DNA of 64,000 nucleotides from Coptis chinensis (Eukaryota; Streptophyta; Magnoliopsida; Ranunculales; Ranunculaceae): the NCBI GenBank assembly GCA_015680905.1, contig CM027378.1, positions 37,049,001 to 37,113,000 on the forward strand. The letters run 5' to 3'. A program made the translations under genes and the position numbers. Numbering within the stretch: position 1 is the stretch's first letter; each line of letters opens with the position of its first letter. The notes under the pieces were generated by a model that saw only the letters and a list, made by a program, of their open reading frames with translations, made no database searches and was not told the DNA's origin. This document shows positions 12,669-23,928 of this stretch, in pieces.

Positions 12669-12998
12669 TCACAATTCTTCAGAGAGGTATGAACATACAT
12701 TGTTCATAATCCACTAGACTATGAACAATAAGTGTTCACCATGAACAATAAATGTTCATAGTACACATACTACTATGATCATTCACAATGCTTCATAGAG
12801 GTACGAACATACATTGTTCATACTCCACTACACTATGAACAATAAGTGTTCACCATGAACATTAAATGTTCATAGTACACGTACTACTATCATCATTCGC
12901 AATGCTTCAGAGAGGTATGAACATACATTGTTCATACTCAACTAGACTATTAACAATAAGTGTTCATATTATTTGTTCAATGAGTATTCATACCCATT
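12657..12998. repeat. Three tandem copies of a 114-bp repeat rich in TGTTCA inverted motifs
   Basis: Copies begin at 12657, 12771 and 12885, exactly 114 bp apart, each starting tactatgatcattcaca or a variant. Each copy contains inverted arms, such as tatgaaca with tgttcata spaced by 5 bases, and actatgaaca (12718-12727) with tgttcatagt (12753-12762). The block lies directly upstream of the MULE transposase start and may be its subterminal control region. Confidence 0.85.
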
Positions 12999-13101
12999 CA
13001 GATCTAAAAAACAAGAAATATCTAAATCATAAAACAACATTAATCAAAACAAAGCCGATAACATAAAAACCATCAATCATAAACAATCTCAATGGGTATA
13101 C

Positions 13102-14579
13102 TGATAAAACATAAAATTGCTAGTTTACCTACGAAATGAACGATGAACTCAAAACGTAAGTAAACTAAAACTATTTATGATGCTAGATTGCTTATCAAAG
13201 TTTCTACTCTCAATTCTATCGAAATAGAGTGGAGTAACAAATTCGTTCCACTCCTAGTTCTCTAGCATGGAGTGTTTTCTAATCTAATTAATCAGTCTTA
13301 AGTCTAATGAGAGCTTTACGAAGGGTGTTATACTACGATATAATATGAAATTGATTATGTTAAATTTAAACTACGAATGCTATGGAAATATGATTGTTTT
13401 TGAATCTAGATAAAGGATTAGAGGGGAATTGAATCCACCTCGAATCCAACTTAATAACCTAGCATAGATTCTTGTATCTCGATTCTTAAGTTCTTACGGC
13501 AAGAATTTCGAGTTCTAATCCCTAGTGTTCATGGCATTTCTACCAAATACTAACTAGCATGTGAGGTCGTCCACCCATTCTCATGGTGAATCACGACCTT
13601 CTAGAGTGGAATAGATTCTACAACGCTACTACACTATACCACTAAGTTTTTATCAAAGCTTCATCAACCCCTCTAATGGAGGTTTAGCCTTTAGTCATCA
13701 ACCCATCATTTCCCATTGAATTATAACTACTCATCATATTAAAATTCTAACTTAACTAATTTAACTAACAATGTTTTAATCTACTTAAACTACAAAATGA
13801 TAATCAACAAGAATTAGAGCTAGATCTATAAATTGAAATGACAAAAATCGAAATTGACAAAATAACTATTTTATTTATCTAATCAATTAAGAACAATGAT
13901 TCAAAGACTTAATCTAAAACAAGAATTGAAAATGGAACTTAAACTTAATTACTCTACTGAAAACTAGATCTAGAATTCTATATAGTTTTAGGTCTAACTA
14001 GCTACCCTTAACAAAGAGCTAAGCTTTTGTTTTTATATGTCCAGATCCAAAAATCGTGCATGGGCTTGGAGCCATGTTTTGGGCCAGATTCTCTAGCCCA
14101 AAACCCAATTCTTTCAGTCCAAAAAGGCCTATTCAGCTATAGTTGACTTCAATAGATATTTTGTCCACTTCTGCTTCTCTGATTGGGTCACGGCTTAAAC
14201 CATTGGAAAGCTCTTTCCGAGCCGGTTGTTTTGACATAAGGTAGGCCCAATTCCGAGGTCTGAGTCCAAAGATACGCCGCCGGAAGTTCTCACGACTTTG
14301 AGTCTTCAAGCATTTTTTACCCAGCGTCGACTTTTCAGCTTTTGACCAGGCTTTAGAAAGGTTTTGTCTTCTTGAATCTTAGCCTTTAATCACAGAACTC
14401 CTTAGCAACCGACCTTTGCTCCTTTATCTCGCTAAAGTGGCACATTTCTGCACATAATGGACTTTGATGCCTGAAATGCATAAAACAAATGTCGGTATTA
14501 ACTCTTAATTATTACTCACATAATTGGTCTAAAAGTATGACTGTTACAGGGTTAAAACTACAATTTTGGGCTCTTATAA
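13102..14579 (-). repeat. 3' LTR of element D
   Basis: The 1478-bp LTR starts TGATAAAACA; its end, TTATAA, is a mutated TTATCA compared with the right copy. A minus-strand TATA-like motif lies at about 14031-14040. From 13102 to about 13985 it differs from the other LTR at about 11 sites; from about 14045 to its end it differs at some 35-40 sites. Confidence 0.93.
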
Positions 14580-14618
14580 AACCACCCCCAAACAGCATTT
14601 TGCTTGTCCTCAAGCAAA
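14580..14618 (-). promoter_or_regulatory. Polypurine tract and AGGA-loop hairpin of element D
   Basis: In the sense direction the purine tract tttgggggtggtt abuts the 3' LTR. Upstream of it is a perfect 8-bp stem, plus-strand tttgcttg at 14599-14606 pairing with caagcaaa at 14611-14618, around loop tcct (AGGA in sense). It would mark the plus-strand priming site; the hairpin's role is unknown. Confidence 0.8.
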
Positions 14619-16412
14619 GATGAGAAATTAGAATAAGTGACCAAAAATGGAGTTCTATCTACTCGTTTATTGAGTGCGATTGCATTGACCATATGCAACA
14701 AGGCCTTAAACCACTAGGAATTCCCTAGTGGATGAGTTATAGCCTCGTGAGAGTTTTCCAGTGAAGGTACTCACAAACTTCATATATACTACAACGACTA
14801 AGAAATAAAACTATTGTTTCCTCATTCATGTCTCAACTATCTATACATCTCACTAGCAATTGAATAAGAATAACCAAGTCAAAAACCTAAACTAATATAT
14901 GCATAATAATTAATCATCTATGATACAAATATATATACTATGAGTAATACTATGAAATGCCTAACAGGTTCATTTCTGAAAACTCGGAATAGCGTCCTTA
15001 AGTAGGTCTTCACATAAATGTCAAGACAAAAACCACTCTGATTTTTCCGCTCAAATTTCGCTACTCCAGTGTGCAGTGGGCACACTTTACCTTACAATCT
15101 CAATGACAAACAAGGAAGCCGGAGTCGATCAAACACATCTGCCACTTACTATCACACTAACCTATTCCTAATTGAGCTAGAGCTCTTTATTAGGTGTTGT
15201 GGGGATTAGGAGATGGTTTAAGAAGGAAGGAAATGGATATTCAAAAGGACAAGTCTGAGATAATAGAGTATTTATATTATGTAACTTAGAGAAAACCTTG
15301 TTATTTTCTTTTGCTTCTATACTTTGTTTCCATCCTTAGCCATATTTTCTCTTTCTTTTCTTTGGCTTTTGACTCCCTTTTATTCTATTTTTGGAGTTTT
15401 TATTTATTTCTATTTTTCTTTTTCTTTTCCTTGGATGGAAACTTCTTTTTCTTTTTCTGAAGCAACTAACTAATTTTTGTTTACACAGGTTTTTCTCTTC
15501 TTCTTTCTTCACTCATTCTATTCTCAGACTTATTCTAGATTGGGTAAGTTGAATTTTTTTTATTTTGTTTTGTTTTTGTAATAGGGTAAAGGAATTGTGG
15601 TTTATGGAAGGCTAAAGAAAGGCTCAGAGGGGCGACTAGCGGAAAATAATTCATAGGTTTGAATTTCTGGCTATATCGATCCAAAGAGGGCCTAAATTCT
15701 CGCTTAGGATATGGCATAGTGATCAAGCAAGTGGGACGTGTGATTCTCTATCCGGATTTTACTTCTCCCATGTGTCATTTCTCAAATGTTTCGGGCTCAT
15801 ATAAAGCTTTAGGCTATATTCTCACAGGATTTGTAGAATAAGTACTCTAGCCTAGATTTCAGAAACTTACTGCTAACAATCATAGATACTCATGTAATAT
15901 ATTTATAGATAGATGCAAAGATTATTACCTACATATTAACCTAAGTTTCTAACAATTATTCTGATGCAAAAGCTATGTGAGACTTCTAGATTGTTAAGAG
16001 CATAGAGAAAGAAAACAATACCAATATTCCTAAGTGTATAACATAAACTTATTTATTTATATTTTTGAAATTTTTAACTTGAAAACAAATGCATATTATA
16101 CATATCTATATCCTAACAGATGTCTTAATTACACGTGTCGTGTTTTTATGCCCCCCCCCAAACAAGAAGCATGCTTTGTCCTCAAAGCATTTAAATAAAG
16201 AGGGTAGAAAAATACCATGGAAACGTGTGAAATTCTGGAACATCTGCAAAACAAGGTTAGAACATACTAATATAGGAAATAAAAATACTAACGCAACTCT
16301 ATAAGAGTTCGACCCATTATGGGGTTAACAGAATTAATTTTCTCGGGACATAAGCAGACAATAACAAAACTAAAAACTTACCTTATCTCCCACTTAAGCA
16401 TCCTCCTCCTCG
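14619..16412 (-). other. 3' non-coding region of element D, proximal part
   Basis: No ORF is supported. The sequence is collinear with 4585-6000 of element C and partly with 10350-10620. A second purine tract with hairpin is annotated separately at 16150-16190. Confidence 0.6.
16150..16190 (-). promoter_or_regulatory. Second, internal purine tract with AGGA-loop hairpin in element D
   Basis: Plus-strand run of about nine C then aaacaag, followed by a perfect 8-bp stem, atgctttg (16171-16178) with caaagcat (16183-16190), around tcct. The stem sequence is entirely different from the one at 14599 but the loop is identical. Further purine-tract-like sequences without a clear hairpin lie at about 17944 and 20011. 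Confidence 0.65.
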
Positions 16413-17302
16413 TCAAAGAGACGAGGTTCCTTCAAGATCCCCGCGGTCCATTATAATTTGCCAAGCTTGCCGCCATGTATCATCTACTAATGCTAACCTG
16501 TTAAGTGTTATTATGTCCGATGGGATGTAATGGGCGACCAAATGAGGTCGCACACCGCCATCCCGCCAAGTCATTATTTCGCGAACGAAGCGAACCACCC
16601 AATTGGTGGGTCTCATGACTTCAACCCTTTCCAATTTGTGAATTGTGCAAGAATGGGGTAAACAACTACGCATGATGCGGCTTTACGTAACAGGCATAAG
16701 AAGATACTTATGCCTCATGCTTTGGGCTCTCTTAAGACTAGCGACTAAAACTCGGGGAATGTCATATCGGCGACGTCCCTCAGCTAAAGCGAGGAAAATG
16801 TCACCAGCCAGATCTTGTTTGCAGAAATGGCGCCATTCCCCAAAATATTCATCAGGATGAATAACATGGTGGTGCCTACGTTTAGGGAAAGGCTACCAAG
16901 GGCAATGCTATATCGCCCCTGGTCCATTACTCGAAATACCCCTCCCCCTAATACTCATGGAAATATGTATAATCATAAAGGTATGCATTATCGGTCATAT
17001 ATGCCCACGTGTGAACAGGATAAGGTATTGGTAATCCTGAAACTAAAGCGACCACATTTTTATTGAATTTATGTGTCGTGTCATCGACTCTGACGGAGAA
17101 TAATTGTTCTCCATCCCGACACAATAGAAATTAACGTGTCGTAGAAATAAGCAAAGAAGTGTGGTGAATATGAATCGTCATCCCTTACCGGTAGATGGCG
17201 CCATCCTAATCGAGGATCCCGTGGCCGGAACCAATGTCCATAGGTCTCGGTGCCCAACACATCTTCGAAAGACTGTTCAGGTATGACTATAGGAGATGTC
17301 AT
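16413..17302 (-). pseudogene. Decayed ORF of unknown function in the 3' region of element D
   Basis: Two open pieces, 17302-17081 and 16673-16413, are joined by decayed sequence that is still partly readable as protein (EYFGEWRHFCKQDLAGDIF and RRRYDIPRVLVASLKRA near 16860-16720). Residues in the first piece include GWRHLPVRDDDSYSPHFFAYFYDTL; in the second PTNWVVRFVREIMTWRDGG and HYIPSDIITLNRL. The composition, rich in W, R, H and acidic residues, looks like real protein rather than random frame. I do not recognise the family. It sits downstream of integrase, where Athila elements carry an env-position ORF; I see no clear signal peptide or membrane segment. Confidence 0.5.
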
Positions 17303-18459
17303 CTCAACTACTCTTTGAACAGTTCCAAAAAAAAAATCCTGGAATGACCCTCCGAAAATTGGAATTTGCCGCGTTCACGAAGGCGGTGCTGCTGGCTTCG
17401 CTTAGAGCGAGTCAGCTTCGTGGGTTTTGCAATAACAGTGTTTTAAGCGGTGGCGCTCGAGCAAAATTTCCGGAAGTGTAATGCAGGCTTCGTGGGTTTT
17501 GCAATAACAGTCGCTCGACGAAGCAGCCAGCGCTTCGTAAGTGTTGAAACAGAAGTTTGGAGGAAAAAGAAGGAAAAACTTGGAGTGAAAGGTGAGGGAT
17601 GATGGTGGGGTGTAGTGTGGTTTGTTAGTGTAGAATGAAGGGGGTTTAAATAGGTTCTGTGCTTCCAAAATGAATTGGCAAGTTGCCAAATTGTTTAAAG
17701 GCAATTTCCAGAAATAGAAAGATTCCAAACCCGAAAACGGAAACAAACCATCTTCTTGATTTTCTAAAAATCCTGGTATCTTTTATACTGGATTTAGAAT
17801 AGTAACTTCTAAACTCTCCTAGATTTCATGCTACCACCACACATAATCATAGATATGCCGATATCGGCCAAATTCTCAACCTTTCCTCCAAGACAACTTT
17901 ACAGCAGATGATCATATAACGACTTATGCTCGGTATAAATATTACCACCCCCAAACAAGTCGGGAAGGTGGGATTAATGATAAAAACAAGCAGTACTCGA
18001 AAATAACCAATTATATTAAAAATAAAATTTAAATCCAAACAACATAAAACAACACACATTAATATTTAAATTTACTACTGAATTAAAATCCAACTAATAA
18101 AATAATCAAAACAATGAAATAACAGCGAACACAACTGATGGTGAACACCTAGTTTTGTGATGATGATGGACCCTGAGATGGAGATTGGTCTTGGGATGGA
18201 GAATGGCTTGAGCCATCTGTCCTTCGGCGACGACGCTCATGCCTCTCAGACTCGGCTGAAACAGAATCCTCCACGGGTGGCATGCGTCGTAGCATCTCTA
18301 TTCGGAACAAGCGCTGTGCTTCCATCTCATCCCGAAGTAATCGCGATACCTTGGGCTTGTTGATCTTTGGTGGATAGTCTCCATGTTAGACAAGATATCG
18401 CCCCGAACCCTTTCGAGCATTTCAAGTCTCGTCACGAAGGTTCGTTTGCTTATTTCGAA
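17303..18459 (-). other. Non-coding part of the 3' region of element D
   Basis: No gene is supported. The stretch contains a duplicated block, cttcgtgggttttgcaataa, at about 17418 and 17489, in a G+C-richer patch (17380-17545) that resembles part of the leader at 26240-26400. A purine-tract-like sequence (minus strand) lies at about 17944. Confidence 0.5.
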
Positions 18460-19382
18460 CTACAACTGTCTATCTCGGATATCTTCACAAATACCATAAA
18501 CTATGAAAGTTTGCAACACTTGCATGCGTTCTAAATTAGAACTACAATTATCTAATGCATCGTTATCCATACATGTCATATCCTCCCTTTCATCCTCCGA
18601 CTCAACCACCTTTCTTTCAGACAACGGCCAAGTCTCTTGGATGCAATCCGTATAGATACTTGCATTAGAATGCAATTTGATCTTAATAGGAGCAGATTTT
18701 GCGACAGCTCTAAAGGAGAGCATGATCTTAGTGATCAATACGGGAAGAGGCGCCAAGCTCTTTCCCACTCCTCTAATCACATTAAACATTAAATCGAGGA
18801 TGCAAAAATTATACTTATTTGTTTGCAAAATCCAGAGAACGTCACGGAACATTCGGGACCGATATCGCTGACTTTGTCTTTGCCTAGGACGTTCCTACCA
18901 ATCCACCGAGCTACAAACCGGTTGATTGGTTCTCGTGGTCGATCGGGCGGAATGAATGAGATGTCGGATTGTATTCACCCTCCACAACGGTATCTTTCAT
19001 TAAAGCGGGAACTCCAAATTATCTTGGGATTCCCTGAATTGTCGTTACTAGGTTTCTTTCAAAGCGTAATTCCTAAGTTCACCCAACAAGCTGTCAAGCG
19101 TTATTTCCTCCTCGTTCCTCGCTAACTTTATGAAAATCCTATCCCCTCCAATTCTTGCTTTTTATAAAACTGTTCTACCAAATCATAGTGATAGAACTCC
19201 TCGCCGAAAGTACCACAGTCCGTCCAATCCCTCCTAATCATCTCAAGATCGTAAAATGGCGAAAGTCGCCGGGGCAAAGAAACGCGGCGTTCTCGCAAAA
19301 TTCTTCGTCGTAGCGCCATTGAAGTTTCTGAGACAACTAATGGTTTTGTAGACTGTGGGGGAGGCGAGTTTGAAGGAAACAA
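18460..19382 (-). pseudogene. Env-position 'plant transposon protein'-like ORF of element D, broken
   Basis: The first piece (19382-19128) begins with MFPSNSPPPQSTKPLV and contains MIRRDWTDCGTFGEEFYHYDLVEQFYKK; the motif around RDW and LVxxFY is of the type found in ORFs downstream of integrase in Athila elements. The second piece (18852-18460) contains LWILQTNKYNFCILDLMFNVI and PLPVLITKIMLSF, like the C-terminal part of the same putative plant transposon protein domain, then an acidic tail. Between them the frame is broken by shifts and stops (19127-18853). Function is unknown in the family; an envelope role has been proposed for Athila but is not demonstrated here. Confidence 0.55.
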
Positions 19383-20316
19383 CTAAAAACAACGGTGGTG
19401 GCGGTGGTGGTTACTTGAATTGGTGGCTGTTTTCGGAGTTGGGGTGGTGGTGGTAATGGTTTGGAGAAGATTTTAGTTGGATTGAATTGCTTGGCGTGGG
19501 TGTAGTTAGGTTTTCTTCTCTCTCTCTTTTTTTATTTTTATTTTTTATTTATTTTTTATTTTTATTTTTATTTTGGTGCTCATGGTTTGTTTTAAACCTT
19601 GGTAACCGGCGGGATTGGAAAAGGAAACACAATGCGTTTTTAGGAAGGAAGGAGACGCACAGACGTGCGTGCGGCTTGGGTCCAAGCCCAATTTGAATTC
19701 CGAAATTTTCTGATTTTTCGCGCAATTTCAAATTCAATTTGCCGCTTTGTTACTGGTCCGATTTTGGCGAATGAGTTATGGAAATGATCAGTAGAGAATT
19801 TCCAATTCAATGATCCATAAAACACTCAATTCCAACCATGGGTGACGTATAAAAAGGTGGAAAATGCATCGAAGTGCGTGTGTGACGTAAGTTATGCGAA
19901 CGAAGGAAATCTAAGTTTAAGATAACGTCAACCCTATTGAACTACAAGTAATGGGCCTAAGCAACACAAATGGAAAGTTCGAGCAATCCAAATGGACAGA
20001 CCGATTGCTCACCCCCAAACAAATTTTTAAACACAAAATTTGTTCTAACGTGGGTCGTTTAAAGTCAGATTCCCAAGACTTGTTGGATTGCTATTTCTAT
20101 GATTAAGAATTTTTTATTATTTATTTATTTATTTATTTATTTTAGTTTATTATAAGAAAAACGAAAAACAATAAATACATAATTCACCCCAAAGAGGAAC
20201 ATGACTCAAAAACCGTGAAAACATGCAAAAGTGGAAAACGTGAATTATGTTAACTGTGGGCTTAGGATCCGGTACTTACAGCCACACACTCCATAGGGAG
20301 GGCCCGGTTACCTGAA
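19383..20316 (-). other. Spacer between env-position ORF and pol in element D
   Basis: No ORF is supported. The stretch contains T-rich and ATTT-rich tracts (about 19525-19575 and 20107-20145), a purine-tract-like sequence near 20011 and, at 20057-20080, one diverged copy of the motif tttaaagtcagattcccaagac that is tandemly amplified in element E. Confidence 0.55.
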
Positions 20317-20358
20317 TGGTGCACTTACCACTATATGGAAGTGAAAGGAAGTGCACCA
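20317..20358 (-). promoter_or_regulatory. Hairpin directly after the pol stop codon, element D
   Basis: Perfect 10-bp stem: tggtgcactt (20317-20326) pairs with aagtgcacca (20349-20358) across a 22-base loop that can form a further cact/agtg stem. It begins about 10 bases after the pol stop codon in the sense direction. Element E has the same structure at the same place with a compensating pair change. Confidence 0.7.
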
Positions 20359-20368
20359 ATGACAAGGA

Positions 20369-21649
20369 TCAATCCTCATAGACAGGGTCCTGTAAAAGGA
20401 CTTCCTCTACATCAGGGGATAGAAGTTCGTGAAAATGTTTTAACCGTTGACCATTAACTTGAAAGGTACTGTTGTCATTGGGATTTACCAAGGTGATTGC
20501 CCCGTAAGGGGTGACTTCAGTAACCAGAAAAGGACCAGACCAACGGGTTTTTAGTTTCCCTGGGAAAATATGTAGACGGGAGTTGTAAAGCAAGACCTTT
20601 TGACCAACCATAAACTCTTTGCTCAAGATTTGCTTATCATGGAGACGTTTCATGTTAGCTTTATAATCCTTCGCGAGATCGTAAGAATCGCTACGGATTT
20701 CTTCAAGCTCATTCAATTGCAACTTGCGTTTGACACCTGCCTCATCAATATTGAAATTAAGGCTTTTTATAGCCCACAGAGCACGGTGCTCTAATTCAAC
20801 GGGCAAATGACATGGTTTCCCAAATACAAGTCTAAAGGGAGACATACCTATAGGAGTTTTGAAAGCAGTTCTATACGCCCATAAGGCATCCGATAGACGC
20901 TTCGACCAGTCTTTCCTATTAGGGTTTACTGTTGTTTCTAAAATCTTTTTGATTTCCCTATTAGAAACTTCTACTTGTCCGCTAGTTTGTGGATGATAAG
21001 GAGTTGCTACTTTGTGTGTAACTCCATACTTTTTCACTAGGGATGCAACAACTTTGTTGCAAAAATGTGTTCCACCATCACTAATGATGGCTTTAGGAAT
21101 GCCAAACCGACATAAAATATATTCTTTAATAAAAAATACAACGGTCTTATGGTCATTGCTACGGCAAGCTAGGGCCTCTATCCATTTAGACACGTAGTCC
21201 ACGGCAACTAGAATATAAATGAAACCGTGGGAAACAGGGAAGGGACCCATGAAATCAATGCCCCAAACGTCAAAAATTTCTACTATCAAGATTGGATTTA
21301 ATGGCATCATATTACGCTTCGTGATTCGCCCAAGTTGTTGGCAACGAATACACGTCTTGCAATGCACTTGGGCATCCTTAAAAAGGGTAGGCCAATAAAA
21401 TCCACATTGAAGAACTTTAGCGGCTGTTTTCATCCCACTAAAATGGCCACCACACTCTTTGTCATGGCAGAACGATAGAACTTCATTATATTTCCACTGG
21501 GGAATACAACGACGAATAATCTGATCCGCACAATACTTAAAAAGGTAGGGCTCATCCCAAGAGTATAGTTTAACTCGGCCAAGAACTTCTTTACGTTCAT
21601 TTCTTGACCAATTATAAAGCATAACATCACCGCTAAATAATTTACAATG
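20369..21649 (-). pseudogene. Integrase of element D
   Basis: An open stretch of 417 codons (21622-20369) holds most of an integrase. The N-terminal zinc finger includes ECGGHFSG and CKTCIRC. The catalytic core has [11 protein letters not shown] (first Asp), [12 protein letters not shown] (second Asp) and the Glu in [12 protein letters not shown]. The C-terminal part has [24 protein letters not shown] and ends LLQDPVYED. All three catalytic acids are present. The join to RNase H upstream (about 21623-21660) is out of frame, so the polyprotein is interrupted. The best preserved pol domain in the element. Confidence 0.92.
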
Positions 21650-23149
21650 TCAAGATACCATGGTCTTTGAAAAATAGCATACGATGCTCATCGGAAAAGA
21701 GTCCGGTATGGACTCAGAATCACTCTGATCGTCGTTTGTGAGTCTAGATAAGTGGTCGGCAACTACGTTTTCGACCCCTCTTTTGTCCTTTATTTCTAAT
21801 GTGAACTCTTGCAGGAGAAGGATCCATCGGATTAATCTCTGCTTAGCATCCTTCTTTGCAAGAAGGTACTTAAGGGCTGCATGGTCCGTGTAAACTAAAG
21901 TTTTAGAACCAACCAAATAAGGACGAAACTTATCAAAAGCATAAATGACGGCTAAGAATTCTTTTTCGGTAGTTGAATAATTTCGTTGAGCATCGTTTAA
22001 GGTTTTACTAGCATAATAAATAACAGTGGACTTATTATCTAGTTTTTGTCCCAAGACTGCACCAACTGCATAGTTACTAGCATCACACATGAGTTCGAAA
22101 GGTTTAGACCAATCGGGAGGCTGTATAATTGGTGCAGAGGTTAGGGCGGCTTTTAAAGTTTCAAAAGTCTGCTTACAGTTAAAATTAAAATCAAAGATTG
22201 CATCTTTCAAAAGCAGATTAGTTAAAGGCCTAGCTATTTTCGAGAAGTCTTTAATAAACCGCCTATAAAAACCTGCATGGCCTAGAAAGGCTCTAATATC
22301 ACGGACAGTCCGTGGTTTAGGTAGAGTTGCTATCTTATCTAGTTTGGCCTTATCTACTTCGATGCCATCACTAGATACAATGTGACCTAGTACTATGCCC
22401 TTTTTCACCATGAAATGACACTTTTCCCAGTTTAAAATGAGGCTCTTTTCTTCATACCGTGTCAAAACCTTAGACAGGTTAGACAAACAGTCTGTGAAGG
22501 AGTCTCCATAGATAGAAAAATCATCCATGAAAACTTCCATAAAGCGCTCTACCATGTCACTAAATATATGAAGCATACATCGCTGGAAGGTATCAGGAGC
22601 ATTACAAAGGCCAAAAGGCATTCATTTATAGGCATATGTTCCAAAGGGACATGTGAAGGTAGTCTTTTCCTGGTCATCAATATCAATTATAATCTGAAAA
22701 TAGCCCGAGTAGCCATCCGTAAAACAATAAAAGCATGACCAGCTAGGCGCTCGAAAGCATTTGATCTATAAAAGGTAAAGGAAAGTGATCCTTTCGTGTC
22801 ATAGCATTTAAACGCGTCAGTAATCAATGGATCCTCCATTCCATAGGACCTTGTGTGACAACATAGTCACCCTTCCCGTTACGTACCATGGTAACCCCGA
22901 TTTCTTAGGAACTACATGAATGGGGCTTACCCATTCATTATCGAGATTGGGTATATGATACCGCGATCGAAGTAATCGTAAGACTTCTTTCCTAACCACC
23001 TCTTTCATGGCGGGGTTCAAGCGACCACGAGGTTCGCGAGAAGTCTTGGCGTTATCCTCCAAATGGATACGATGAGTGCAAACATTAGGGTCAATACCCT
23101 TAATGTCAGCTAGGGACCAACCAATCGCAGACCGATGTTCCCTAATCAC
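21650..23149 (-). pseudogene. Reverse transcriptase and RNase H of element D
   Basis: The RT core and RNase H are open for 323 codons (22621-21650): [17 protein letters not shown], the catalytic [28 protein letters not shown], then RNase [36 protein letters not shown] and [11 protein letters not shown]. The fingers and linker are in a separate piece (23149-22817) with HRSAIGWSLADIKGIDPNVC, MKEVVRKEVLRLL and WVSPIHVVPKKSG, after which the reading shifts. Between 22816 and 22622 the sequence is decayed but still recognisable (a stop lies just left of MPFGLCNAP). Enzyme not functional as it stands. Confidence 0.9.
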
Positions 23150-23928
23150 CCGGATTAAACGCGTGTCTCTTCATTCTCGGATAACGAGAGAAGATATAAT
23201 TACCGGATGACTACCATCCGGATCAAGTTGAATATATTTTAACTCGGGGAAGAGGTTTAAGCACCGGGTGGAAGGAAAATCAATAGATGTTTAAATGCGG
23301 GTCCTCATTTTGCATAATGAATACTTGCTTAGGTAGCAAGTCTTCATACTCGATATGGAGCAACCGAAGGGTCTACAATTGGTGTGGACTCAAGGATGGT
23401 GTTGACTTCCTCTAAGTAGGAGTCATTTACAAAATCTGAAGTTCCAAAAGAAAGGAATTTGTACATATTGTTTTCGGAAACGTGTTGTTAAAATAACGGA
23501 GCTAAGCTCTCGATCATGCTAACCTCCCCATTTATAGAATAATCGGTAATTGTTTCATCATTTTAAAAACATTTACCTCAACCGTAAGATGGCCAAAAGA
23601 TAAGGACATCTTACCATCGCTGCAATATATAAGTCGTTGGCGGTTGCTAAGAAGGGGAAAGCCCTAAGATGATCGGATGAGTCGTTAGCGACTTACGTAT
23701 CGAGGATAACAAAATCGATGGGATAGTAGAAATCCTTAACCTTAACAAGCACGTTTTCCACTACACCCTTAGGATACTTAATTGACCTGTCCGCTAATTG
23801 CAACGTTATTTTTGTAGGTTGCATTTCCTGTAGACCTATTTGTTTATACAAATAATATGGGAGTAAGTTAACACTCGCCCCCAAGTCTAATAACGCGGTC
23901 GTCGTGTGGGAATCTCCTAAGGTGCATT
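23150..23928 (-). pseudogene. Aspartic protease and linker of element D
   Basis: The retropepsin active site LLDLGASVNLLPYYLYKQIGL lies around 23900-23830, with DLGA intact. The part 23884-23693 is open and ends YYPIDFVILDT, after which the flap and C-terminal part are reached only through frameshifts near 23690. The linker to RT (23690-23150) is heavily decayed. Confidence 0.82.

Noticed and set aside
12657-12998. CRISPR-like array
   Set aside because: The 114-bp units are contiguous without spacers, in plant DNA next to a transposase.
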